A stretch of 64,000 nt of DNA, from contig NW_020311998.1 in NCBI RefSeq assembly GCF_003144115.1, forward strand, positions 1,028,751 to 1,092,750. The letters run 5' to 3'. Within the stretch, counting starts at the first letter, position 1, and each line of letters opens with the position of its first letter. The DNA comes from Tilletiopsis washingtonensis. Its lineage: Eukaryota; Basidiomycota; Exobasidiomycetes; Entylomatales. Below, one piece after another: positions 42,782 to 53,659 of the stretch. The notes under the pieces are model-generated. The model had not been told where the DNA came from. It did no database searches and saw only the letters and a program-made list of their open reading frames with translations. A program made the translations under genes and the position numbers.

Positions 42782-44379
42782 ATGCCCTCCGTGCCCGTGT
42801 TCCCCGTGCTGCTCGCCGGCGCCGTTGCTGCGCTCTACGTGCTGGCGCCCGGCTACTTCACCTCGGCGCGCGTCGCCAGCACGGGCTACCCGCTCGACGC
42901 GCCGGGCCACGACTCGTGGGCCGCGCTGCGCCATGCGCCCTACCCACCATACCCCTTCGCCGGGCATGCGCTGCTCGAGCGGCTCGTCCCCGTCGCCTTC
43001 TACGAGGCGTCGCTGCGCCCGCTGCCGCCGCTGCTCTTCAGCGCCGTCTACTACATCGTCGCACACGCCGCGAATCACACGCTGGGCAGCGCGCCCAAGG
43101 ATGCCACGCGCGGCACAGGGCCGACGGCGCAGCTGCTGCGCGCCGCCGTCGTGGCGCACAACCTGGCACTGGCGCTGTACAGCGCATTCACGTTCGCCGC
43201 CATGCTGCCGCCCGTCGTCGACCTCTTCGTGCAGGGCTGGCGCGGCAGCGGCGTCGAGGGTGAGCCGCGCGTGTCGTGTGCGAGAGGCCGAGCTGACCTG
43301 CGGCGCCAGGCATGAAGGTGGCGCTCTGCTCCATCCCCACCAACGACCCGTACCTCGGCCGCTGGGCGTACCTCTTCATGCTGTCCAAGTACTACGAGGT
43401 GGTGCGTGCTGCCGTGTCTCTCGCTCTGCGCCGTGCCGCTCACACCGCTCCAGGTCGACTCGCTCATCCTGCATCTCAAGGGCAAGCGCATCGGCCACCT
43501 GCAGAGCTACCACCACGCCGGCGCGCTCATCTGCATGTGGGTGGCGTACCGCTACCAGTCGCAGCCAGTGTGGGGTGCGTACGCGTGGGCTCGCTGGCGT
43601 GCATGCCGTGGACTCACACACGCCCTGCCAGTCTTCGTCACGTTCAACTCGGGCGTGCACACGGCCATGTATCTCTACTACGTCTGCGCCGCGCTGCACC
43701 TGCCCTTCCCGCGCGCCCTCAAGCGCAACCTCACCACGCTGCAGATCCTGCAGATCGCCAGCGGTGCGTCGAGCGCCTGCAACGCGTACCCTCTCGCGCT
43801 AACCATCTCTGCAGGCACGCTCCTGACGAACCTCTACCTGCTCATCTCCATCACGCCCGCTCACGTGCTCTCGACGCTCGCGACGGTGCACACGTCGCTG
43901 CCGCGCCTCTTTGCCTCGCACACCGACACGCTCTTCTTTGGCGGCGGCCCGCCGCGCAAGGCCATGGCGCTCGCCACGTACGCCGCCGACCGCGCGACGA
44001 GCAGCGTGCCGGCGTCGTGCCTGCAGACCAAGGGCGCCGAGGTCGCGCTGCACGTCAACACCGCCTACATGCTGGTATGTATGCTGCGGCCCTAGCGCTT
44101 CGGGCCATGAGCTTATGCATCCCCGCCTCGCAGCCGCTGCTGGCGCTGTTCGCCCACTTCTTCATTTCGTCCTACCTGCGCCCGAGCAAGACGGCTTCTG
44201 CGCACTCGCGCGCCAAGGGCGCCGTCGACGCACCGCCTGCGCCTGCGCCCTCTGCCGCAGCAAAGGCGACAGAGAGCACCGCCGAGCCGCGGCCAGCGGT
44301 GCCGGCGTACGTGGCGCCGCCGTCAGGACGCCCCGGCGAGCGGAGCCTCAAGGCCGTGCCGGCGAGCAATCGCCCATGA
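42782..44379 (+). CDS. ELO/GNS1-SUR4-family elongase-like membrane protein
   Basis: Six exons (42782-43259, 43310-43401, 43454-43574, 43632-43763, 43815-44074, 44134-44379) give 442 aa. Family landmarks in order are KYYEVVDSLILHLKGKR (the K-x-x-E-x-x-D-T/S type motif), LQSYHHAG, NSGVHTAMYLYY and TTLQILQ. ELO proteins condense malonyl-CoA with acyl-CoA in the ER. The classic HxxHH box reads QSYHH here, with Gln at the first His; an LQxxHH form also occurs in the plant HOS3 branch, so it need not be inactive. Several hydrophobic spans are visible. The tail is Ala/Pro-rich and hydrophilic. The chain-length role is unknown. Confidence 0.85.
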
Positions 44380-44495
44380 AAGCGACCCGTCGCAGAAGCG
44401 CCGACGGCGCCAAAAGGTCGTGGATAGAAAGCTGCTCTTAGGCTGCGCCTGCTGCTGCTCTGCAACACTGCCAAACCAATGCAAATTGCCTCGAC

Positions 44496-46317
44496 CTACG
44501 TCGCCGCGCCCGGCGCCGTGTGTCGGGTCCTGCGCGCGTGCTCGCGCAGCAGCGCCAGCGTCGTGTGGTCCTTGTCGTAGATCGAGTACCAGCCCGGTGC
44601 TGCGCATGCCCGCCGTCAGTCAGTGAGCTGCCGCACCGCTGGCCCACTGACCTTCATGCATCGGATCGCCGGCCCACACGACGCCGTGCGTAGAGAAGCG
44701 CTGCGTCTCTGGCCGCCACACGCCGCCGTACGCCCACGGCATGACGCCCACCACGCCTGCGCCTCGTGCGTAGAGCGTGTGCGCCTTGTCCAGCACACGC
44801 GCAAAGAGGGCGTCGCGGTGCGTCGTGGGCGCCGACGACGCGTACTACCAGCGAGAAGTCAGGTGACAAAGGAGAAGCGAGACAAGGAGTCGACGCACGG
44901 GGTAGAGAGGCACTGCGTTGTGCCAGTTGTCGCGCGGCATGCCGAACTGCAGAGCGTGAGCAGTGCTGCCCTCAGAGCGAGAGAGAGGGGCGTACCTCTT
45001 CCAGCACCACAGGCTTGCCGACCTCCTGCGCCCAGCTGGACACATCTGCGATACGTGATGCTCAGCTCTATGAGACCACGCACGACGGGCTGCCACGCAC
45101 TGCCGAGATAGTCCGTTGCGAACTGAATCGCGCCCTCGAGGTTCGCGTCGCTCGCGTTGCCCATTCTGTAGAAGCTCCAGTTCTGCGGCCAGGCGTGGGC
45201 TGAGTCTGCGTCAGCCGCGGCCGGAGCGCCGTACGAGGCCAGTGAGCGGGCTCACCGCATGCAAAGTCAACGTTCGCATCGCGGTGCAGCGCTTTGAAGT
45301 ACCAGGCGCCCTGCTTGCCCTCGAAGCCACTCGTGACGAGCTGCCGCGGCGCATGACGCTTGAGCAGCGCCGTGGTGCGCGCATGCCAGTGCAGCATGGC
45401 GTCGCTTGCGTTCGGCTTCACCGCCATGTGCCAGGGATCAGTGTCGTCAGGCACCGAGGTGGCCTGCGGCTCATTGATCGGCTCCCAAGCTGGAGTCAGA
45501 GTCAGCGCCGCGGAGACAATACGCCAGCACTGGCGCGCACCGAGGATCGTCGGGTCGTCGACGTAGCGGACACCAGTGAGCGAGTTAGTGCGGCGCACGA
45601 TACGCAGTACATGCTCTTCGAAGAGGCCCTGCGCCGGCGCGTCCTCGTAGAAGCCGTTGACGTAGCGCATGTATGCGCCGTAGCTCGCCGCCCCGTCCTT
45701 GGCACCCGTGTAGCTGCCCCAGCCTGCGAAGCCGTCGCTGCGCTGCGGCGGCGCCGAGATGTTCCACGCCGGCGGATACGGAATGGTGCTGCCGTGCGCC
45801 CAGGCGCGGTACTGCGCCAGGCCGCCGCTCCAGAACCACGTGTTGCCGAGCACGAGCGTGACCCGCATGCCGCGCTGGCGGGCGCCGACGAGGCAGCGGT
45901 CGAGGCCGTGCAGCAGGCGCTCGTCCCACTCGCCGGCAAGCGGCTGTAGCGCCGGGCGCATGCGGAATGGTGCTGAGTCGGAGCCCTCGCTGCCGGCCAT
46001 GATGCGCAGGTGGTTGATGCCAGCGGCAGCCATCTGATCGAGCTCGGCCTCGAGGCGTGCGCGGTCACCGCCGGCGTCGGGCGCCGCAGCGAGGTTCATG
46101 CATGCCCAGCTGTGTCGAGCGGTCAGCAAAGAGTGACAGTGCGATGCAGGGAGACGCACTAGTTGAGGCCTGTGAGATAGACGGGCCCGTGCGCGTCGAA
46201 GAGATGCCTCTTTCCGGCACGCACAAAGGATGCCTCGTTGCTGAACGGGTGCTGCGCCGCCATGAGCAGCGGCACCAGGCAGCCAAGCAGCAGCAGCGCC
46301 ACTACGAGACGGCGCAT
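44496..46317 (-). CDS. Secreted GH5-type endo-beta-1,4-mannanase-like glycoside hydrolase
   Basis: Eight exons (46160-46317, 45541-46109, 45256-45489, 45101-45199, 44996-45045, 44899-44946, 44652-44844, 44496-44599) give 484 aa. A signal peptide covers about 1-21 (MRRLVVALLLLGCLVPLLMA). The (beta/alpha)8 barrel shows GLNYWACMNLA, GINHLRIMAGSEG, NTWFWSGGLAQY, WEPINEP (acid/base Glu, about residue 249) and KPVVLEEFGMPRDNW (nucleophile Glu, about 370). The layout matches GH5_7 mannanases. It probably cleaves mannan in plant or fungal walls. A Met 3 codons upstream, or one at 46500 that would add a membrane anchor, are alternative starts. One intron ends in TAG. The 3' end is 116 bp from the convergent ELO-like gene. 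Confidence 0.9.
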
Positions 46318-46879
46318 GTGGCCCATCTCGATGCAGACCCAGATTGTGCACGCAAAAGCGATGGCCACACAGGCCGCTGTTGAGGTGGTGGTGAGAAGCA
46401 AGCATCGCCGGCGGCGGCGAGCGGCACGAGCGCGCACGGCGCACGGGCGCCAAGCTGCGCGACCGGCGTGGGAACAGCCCTCGGTTCCACTGGCCAGCAT
46501 GGCGCCAGGCAGAGACGAGAGCCGGTCCAGACCCAGCTCTGACTGGAGCTGCAGCTGGAACGAGCTCGGCGAGCACGAGAGAAAAGAGAGCAGGCGAGCT
46601 GCCAGTCACTGCTGCCGCTCAGCCAGACCGACCCGCCTCGCGTCATGTCACCTTCGCACCCCGGCGACGCAACCGGGCCCAGGCACTGCTGGGCGCCTCT
46701 CGCTGGAGGAGTCGGAGAAGATGCACGTCGAATTGCGTAACAGCGGGCGGGCGAGGGCGCAGAGGAGGGCAAGGCAGGCGCACGGATTGGGAGCAGGGCA
46801 AAGGAGCGTTGCCGTGAGCCGCGAGAGCGCAGCGGCAGGAGGAAGAGAGTAGGGTATCGACAGCAGACCCGCCCGGCGC
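46318..46879. other. Intergenic, mannanase promoter to CFA synthase 3' end
   Basis: This holds the mannanase upstream region. The mannanase frame stays open to 46500 and would encode a hydrophobic segment. No other gene. Confidence 0.55.
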
Positions 46880-48900
46880 TCAGCCGCAGCACGTCGGCAG
46901 GCTCGTGTTGCCCTCGCGCGTAAAGGAGAGGATGTGGTCTGCGCGGGTGGTGTGTGAGCACAAAGACAAAGGCAGCAGCCCGCCGCTCCACTCACCGCCA
47001 ATGACGCGTTCTGTGAAGCCCACCTCGCAGTACACAAAGTAGTACGTCCACTTTTTCCGGAACACCTCGACCTCGCGCGCCTGCGCCTCGGCCGGCAGCT
47101 CGCGGATTGCCTTGTGGTCGCTGAGCAGCGCCGGCCGCACGTGCTCGTCGAACGCGGCGTCGAAGCGCTGCCGCCACTCGCGCAGCGTGCGCGCGTAGTG
47201 CGGCCCGATGGAGAGCGCGGCGTCGAGCTGCAGCGTGCCCTTGCTGCCGCGCGTCGCAGCGTCGATGAGCGCCGTCACCGACGGCAGCACGCCGCCGGGG
47301 AAGATCCACTTCTTGATAAAGTCGACGCCCGCCGCGTACGCCTCGAAGCGCGACTCGGGCATCGTGATGCACTGGAAGCACGCGGCGCCGCCCTGCGCCT
47401 TGAGCACGCGCGACACGTTCTCAAAGTACGTCGGCAGGAACTCGATGCCGACGGCCTCGAGCATCTCGATGCTCACGACGCGGTCGAAGCTGTCGTTCCA
47501 CGACGCCGGCATGTCTCGGTAGTCGAGCAGGTGCACCTTGATGCTGCCGCTCATGCCCGCCTTGGCGATGCGCGCCTCGGCCAGCGCCTTTTGCTCGACG
47601 CTCAGCGTCAGGCTCTCGACGGTGCAGCCGGTGCGCCGCACGGCCTCCATGGCAAAGCTGCCCCAGCCCGTGCCGATCTCGAGCACATGGTGGCCCTTGC
47701 GGATGTCGGCGCGCTCGATGTGCAGGCGCAGCTTCGTCAGCTGTGCCGCCTCGAGCTCGTCCTTGGCCGCCTTGCCGTCGTCGCTGCGCGCCTCGGCGTC
47801 GGGCGGCGTCGGCCCGCCGGGCCCGTCGTCGGCAAACTCGCCGCTGCCCTGCGGCTTGCGCGGCGCGCCGTTGGTGAGCTGCGCGAGCTTGGCGCTGGCG
47901 TGGCGCGCGGCGCCGACGTCGGCGTCGAGCGTCGGGTACACGCCGCACGAGTACGTCATGTCGGCGCTGAGGAAGGCCTCGTACATCTGGTTCGACTGCG
48001 CACAGGGTGTCAGCGGCCGGCACACGTCGTGCACAGGACCCCACGCACAATGTCGTAGTGTGCGCCGATGTTGCTCAGGCTGCCGGCGCGCGTGTTGGCG
48101 TAGCGGCGGTTGAGCTGCGCCTGCAGCCAGGCACTGGCATTGGCCAGCAGGCCGACCTCGAGGTTGCCGAGCGCCTCGCGGTTGTGGATGAACAGCTGGA
48201 GAAGGTGTCAGTGGATGCGCGACGAGGCTGGCGGGCGAGGAGAAGCGCTGCTCGGCGGAGCAGCACCGCGCAGGTCTCTGCCCGAGCAGCTCGTCTGGCA
48301 AAGCGCGTCTGCCGTGGCAGCGCATGGCCGGCCGCAGCGTTGGCACGCACCGAGCCATGGCTGCAAGACGCAGCGCGCTGCTTGCGGCTGCTCTGATCTC
48401 CGGCACATCTGGCGGCCCGGCGGCCGGCGCCTTCGCCCGGCGTGCGCCGAGCTCACAGCAGCACAGCTGCAAGCGAGCACTGCTCCGCTGTTGTCCTGCC
48501 TCTTCCTGCAGCACTGCGCCCTGCCCTGCCTCCACTGCGCCGCACTGTCCCGCCCGCCGCCGCACCGCACTCGCCCGCCGGCACTCACGCGGAAGACCTC
48601 GCCGAGCTCGTCGCACTCGACGTCGCCCGTCATGTACGCCTCGGCAAAGCCCAGGTCGGCGCCGAGCAGCATGCGTGTCCAGAAGCGCGCGTGGCGCACG
48701 CGCAGCACGGCGTGCGCATCGCCCTCCTGCGGCGCGTCGGCGCCCAGCCGCACGTCGGGCTGGCCGTGCTCGGTGATCGACAGCGAGCCGCGCGTGAGGC
48801 GTGCAAAGTAGGCGAGCAGCACGCGGCGCGCGAGGCCGTGCAGCGGCGGTGCGGCGACGCTGAGCAGCGGCGCGAGGGCGCGCGAGGCAGCGGCGGACAT
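46880..48900 (-). CDS. Cyclopropane-fatty-acyl-phospholipid synthase family methyltransferase
   Basis: Four exons (48589-48900, 48049-48195, 46996-47995, 46880-46938) give 505 aa. The family adds a methylene group from S-adenosylmethionine across a double bond of phospholipid acyl chains. Visible signatures are TRAGSLSNIGAHYDISNQMY before the domain, MTYSCGVY, the SAM-binding HHVLEIGTGWGS (about 256), LTLSVEQKALAEARI, LLDYRDM, SIEMLEAVG, WIFPGGVLPS and the C-terminal RKKWTYYFVYCEVGF. No fused oxidase domain or sphingolipid C9-methyltransferase membrane region is seen, so a CFA synthase is the better call. An acidic insert of about 50 residues (about 185-235) precedes the SAM site. Intron 1 is 393 nt. 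A CACCACCACCA leader lies just upstream. Confidence 0.92.
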
Positions 48901-49676
48901 GGCGGTGATGGTGGTGGTGAGCTGAGAGGCAGCGGTGCCGTGCGGCGGCTGCCATGCGTGGTGGAGCGGCGTCCGCCCGCCCGCATCTTCCAGGCAGCGG
49001 CGGCCCATCAGCTGATCGCCCGGCGCATGTGGCGCGTGCGTCAGCGGTGCGGCAGGGTGCAGGCAGCGAGCAGCGCAGCGCGGCCGGCGTGCGCTGCCCA
49101 GGCCAGTGCGGGTCCGCGGACGGCGGAGCGCGCTGACCTTAGCGTGCATGAGCGCACACGCACGGCCCGCCGGCCGCGAGGAGAAGGCGGCGCCGCGGCG
49201 AGAAGGACGCTCTATGCTTATTGCTCGGCGAGGCGCGAATGCACAGAACAGAGTGCTGCCTCGGCGAAGCATCGCCTAAGCTGAAACAAATGGCGCCCCT
49301 GAGGGCAGGTGGAAGGTGCGGCGCGCGGCGTCGATCCTGCTCGGGCCCCGGCAGCGCTACGGCCGAGAGCGCGGCGCGACCCTCACGGCGCAAGCAAGAT
49401 GCAGCCGCGCTCGTTGCTCGCGCATCGGCGGCGGCGCCGGAGACGCACGTGGCAGCGTAGGGCTGTTCCCACGGCAGCGACAGCGCAGTGGGTGGAGCTT
49501 CTCGTCTATTGCGTTGCTTCTCGCGGCATGGGTGAGGCGTGCGTTACAGGATGGCCCAGAGGGGATGCACAGCGGCAAGAGCCGGGCGCACAGCAGCGAT
49601 GCAGAGGATGGGGACGGAATGGAGGAGAGAGACGGAGAGCATGCGGGGCACGGCAGAGGCGCGGCGGGCGCGAGCA
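48901..49676. other. Intergenic, CFA synthase promoter to choline kinase 3' end
   Basis: CpG-rich. No gene is supported beyond the CACCACC leader near 48909-48919. Confidence 0.55.
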
Positions 49677-52600
49677 TCACAGCGTGATGCCCAGCTCGGC
49701 AATCGCCGCCCGGAACATCTCGACGCGGCCGAGGGCGTAGCGCAGCTGCGGCGTGGGTCAGCACGCGGGCAGACATACAGCGACGGCGCGCCACTCACGT
49801 TGTCGAAGCTCTCGGCACTGCCCGGCGCGCTCGCCTTGACCTCCTCCTCGTCGGCCTCGGCCTCGCCCGCCCAGCGGCGCCGCACGCGCTCCTTTTCGCG
49901 CGCCAGGAGCAGCTCGAGGCGCTCGCGCGCAAATGTGATGCCCCACAGCGCCCACACGGCGTGGCTGGCGGGGCGCCACACGCGCACCTCGCGCTCCAGG
50001 CGCTCCACCTCGCGCTCCAGCGACGCGTCGAGGCGCGCCAGCGACGACGCCGCCGCCGAGAGCGGCGCCGGCGTGCCGTTGAGCGACAGCGCCGGCGACG
50101 ACGCGGCCGACGAGTCGGCGGGCCCGACGCGCGGGCTCAGGCTCGCGGCGCGGCTGCTGGCCGGCGTTGTCGCTGTGCTGCGCGAGGCCGTGCTGCCGTC
50201 CTGCAGCGGCACGAGCGGCGGCGGCAGCGCCGCAATCGGCGGCGGCACCTCGGCGCCCGAGGCGGGCGTGCTGGCCGGTGTGCTGGCCGGCGTGGGCGAG
50301 CGGCGCGAGCCGTCGACGAGGCTTGTGCTGCCCGCGGCGACGGCGTGCGTCATGAGCGGCGCCTTGCCGCGCATGCGCATCAGGCGGCCCTGTTCGGCGT
50401 ACGCGCGCAGCCAGCGCCGCCGCTCGTCGGCGCTCGGGTACGGCCCGTTGATCGTCATGTTCCACGAGTCCGTCGGGTGGTCGTAGTCGGCGCCCCACTC
50501 GATGAACATGTTGGCAATGTCGTAGGCACGCGGCTGGAAGGCGTGTGTCAGTGGCCGGCAACACGCAGCGCTCCACTCTACTCACGCCGTGGTTCAGGTA
50601 CTCCATGTCGATGACCACAAGCCGCTCGTGCGGTGCCATGCGTGCCTTACGTCCCTTGCTCCTTGAGCGGCCCTTGTCGGCACCCAGCGCCGGCGAGGGC
50701 GCACCCTGGGCGCCGCTCATGCTGCCGCCCGTGTTCGTGCGCGGCATGCCCGAGGCGACAGGCCGCTCGGGGTCCATGCTTTTGCGGATGAGCAGGTTGC
50801 CGTACTGCGTGTCGCCGTGCGTGAGGACGCGCTTCGACTGGCCCTCGGCGCGCTCCCAGGCGCGCACGTGCTGCTTGAACGCGTCCATCTCGAGCACGAG
50901 GCGGCCAAAGTCGATGGCCGAGATGGCGAGCAGCATGTTCTGCAGCGTCGCCGTCGAGCCAATCGCCGCGGCCGTAGGACAGGCCAGCTGCGCGTTGGGC
51001 GTGCCCGTGTGCCCGCTGTCGGAGCTGTGCGCGCTGCCGTTCTCCGACTCGCGCATCGTCGTGTCGCCGCTGGCGCCGCCGCTGCCGCCCTCGCCGCCCG
51101 GCAGCGAGGCTGAGAGCCGGAAGGGCACGTCGGCAAGCACGCGCGCGCACGCCTCGCGTCCCTCGGGCGACGTCGCAAAGTCGTCCACCAGCGCCAGCAC
51201 CTTGGCCGCCTCGCGCGACCAGCGCTTCGTGCGCCGCCACACGCCCGGGTATGGCACGTAGCTCGTACTGCCACTGTTGCGGTGCCGCGGCGTCGGCGGC
51301 TGCATGCGGCTCAGCACGCCGCTGCTGCCGCGCCGCGCCGCGCTGACCGAGTCGATGTACGAGTCGGCGCCGCGCAGCATCGGCGAGCGCGTCGTGTCGC
51401 TGCTGAAGCTTGCCGTGCTGGAGTATGACGTGGCGAGCGAGTCGAACGACGTGACGCTGTTGTTGCGGTTCTTTGGCGATGCGCCGCGGATCTCGAGTGC
51501 CTGTGCGCGCGCGCCGGCGGCGGCCGCAGCGGCGATGGAGGTGGCCTCGGTGGGCGCAGGCGGCGTCATGGGTGCCGGGCTGTCGCGCATGCCGCCTGCC
51601 ATGGCGGCGCTCGAGGTCGACGAGGCGCTCGGCGGCTCGCCAAAGTAGCCGCTGCCGCCTGCGTTCTGCGTCGGCACGGGCTGCGGCCGCCGCGGCCTGT
51701 GTGCGCGCGCAAAGAGGTGCCGCTCGATGCCGCGCCCGAAGCCCTTGTCGCTCGGCGCGCGCAGGTCGCCCTGCTCCAGCACGGTGCGGATCGGCTCGAG
51801 CGGCACCTCGTGCAGCTCGCGCATGCGCCGCGCCGCCCACTGCGCGCGGCCCTCGACGCCACGCACGAGCAGCGAGCCGTCTGCGACGATGGTTTCGCTG
51901 CGCGTGCCAAGGTCGCGCATGCCGTCCTTGCCGATAGGCACGCAGTCAAAGTACTCTGCGGGCGCGCGCGTCAGCTGGTGCGGGCTTGATCGCACCTCGC
52001 GCACTCACCCTCGACGCGTCCGTTGGCAAAGGTGCCGAGAATGTGCGGCTGCGCGGGGTGTCAGGCTAGCCACAAGCAGCACACGCACGGCACTTACGCC
52101 GATCTCGTACAGGCTGGACAGCGTGTGCAGGATGAGCAGCTCGGCGCGGCGGCTCAGCAGCACCTCGGTTGCCGTGCCGTACACGCGCAACAGCACCGTC
52201 GGCGGGCCGACGAGCGCCTCGGCGCCGGCCGCGACGCCGTCGAGCGAGTACGAGGCAAAGATGACGACGTTCGAAAAGGCGCCCGAGACGCGCTTCAGCG
52301 TCACGCGCTCCGGCTGCAGCGGCAGCAGCGGCGCGGGCACGTCGGCGTCGGCCCAGCCGGCGAGCTTGAGCTCGTGCGCGAACATGTCGAGCACGCGCGC
52401 GCGGAACGTGGGCGTCTCCATTTGCCTGCATGGTCGAGCGTGAGCCAGAAGGCGACAGGAGTGGTGCGGGTAAGATGAACGTGCGACTCGCTGCAGCGTC
52501 ACATCGCATGTGCTCCAGACTCGCTGCACGCTGCAGCGCGGAAGCCGCTCGTCCTCTGACCCACGCTCTCCGCAAGCTGCTGGCACGCTCCGCATCGCCC

Positions 52601-53238
52601 ACTCACCGCGCGTCGAGCCGCCAGCCGCGCGCAGCCGGCACGCCGGCGGCGTGCATGTCCTCCTCGTCCTCGTCCTGCAGGTCGAAGCCCTCGCCCTCGC
52701 CCTCCTCCTCTTCCTCCTCCTCGTCGCCCTCGCCGGGCTCGGTGCCGTGGCGGTGGCGCGCGACGAGGCGGCGCGGGTCGAGGGCGCGGCGCAGCGCGGC
52801 CAGACGCGAGTGCGACGCCGGCGCCACGGGCGTCGCGACGCCGCTGCCGGCGCCGTCGCGCAGCTCGGCGATGCGCTGCACGTCCGGCACATCGTCGTCG
52901 AGCGGGTCAGGTGCGCCGCTGGCGGCGCTGCCGGCGCTGCTGCGGCGGCGGTGCGGGTAGGCCCAGTCGTCGAGCGAGAGGGCGGCGAGCTCGTCGTCGC
53001 CGCTGGCGGAGCTGCCGTAGGAGTAGGCACTGAGCGCCGGCGACGGGCTCGGCGACGCGGCCAGCGTGGCCAGCGCGTCTAGGTCGGCATGCTGTGCGGC
53101 GGTGCTGCTGTGTGCCTGCTGCTGCGGCGACTGCGGCTGCGCGAGTGCGCCGTGCTGCGGCTGCGGCGGCTGTGTGCTGCTTGCGGAGCTGCCTGCTGCT
53201 GCTGCGTGCGAGCCCGATGCGCGCGGCGGCTGCGCCAT
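49677..53238 (-). CDS. Choline/ethanolamine kinase with long disordered inserts
   Basis: Six exons (52607-53238, 52098-52425, 52009-52048, 50586-51955, 49799-50533, 49677-49745) give 1057 aa, about twice the usual choline kinase length. It phosphorylates choline or ethanolamine at the start of the Kennedy pathway. The N-lobe shows RVSGAFSNVVIF and VLLRVYG. The Brenner motif is LTHGDTQYGNLL and the choline-kinase motif is LVVIDMEYLNHGPRAYDIAN followed by MFIEWGADYDHP. The extra length is a Ser/Pro/acidic N-terminus (about 1-210), a Ser-rich insert of roughly 140 residues before the Brenner motif, a short Arg/Lys/Ser-rich insert between the two motifs, and a Ser/Ala/Pro segment before the last helices. 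I chose the Met at 53238 (MAQPPRASGS); an upstream Met at 53403 is in frame. Confidence 0.92.
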
Positions 53239-53659
53239 GAGCCACGGCAGAGCGTGGGCGGGGGCGAGGACAGCGAGGAGCGTGGGCACGGAGAGTGCGC
53301 GGCGTGGCTTGGCGGTGGTGGGAGAGCTGAGCGCAGCGAGTAGCAGTGGGCCCTGTGGTGACCCCGGGCGCATGAACGAGGACGGGCCAGCAGCGCGCGT
53401 CACGGCGCAGCGCAGCGCCCCGAGAAGCGTTGGGGCCGCTCGAGCTCGCGCGGCGGCAGCGTGAGTCGCAGCAGCGCACGCTCCCTCGCCGCGCCAGGCA
53501 CGCCGCGCTGCTGGCAGGCGCGGTCCCGTGCGGGAGGCGCCGACTACAACGACGCGCTGTGGTGCGCATACAGCGGCGCACTGTAGTCACCCGCGCGCGC
53601 CGTCGTCGCCGCCCAAGCGCGCGCCTGCTTCCTGCCTCTCCACCTCACCGCCGTCCGCC
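53239..53659. promoter_or_regulatory. Shared divergent promoter region
   Basis: 421 bp separate the starts of the choline kinase (-) and the complex I subunit (+), so both promoters must lie here. No specific site is recognised. Confidence 0.5.

Noticed and set aside
47114-48058. 314-codon + strand frame opposite the CFA synthase
   Set aside because: Antisense shadow; the minus strand has the full SAM-methyltransferase signature.
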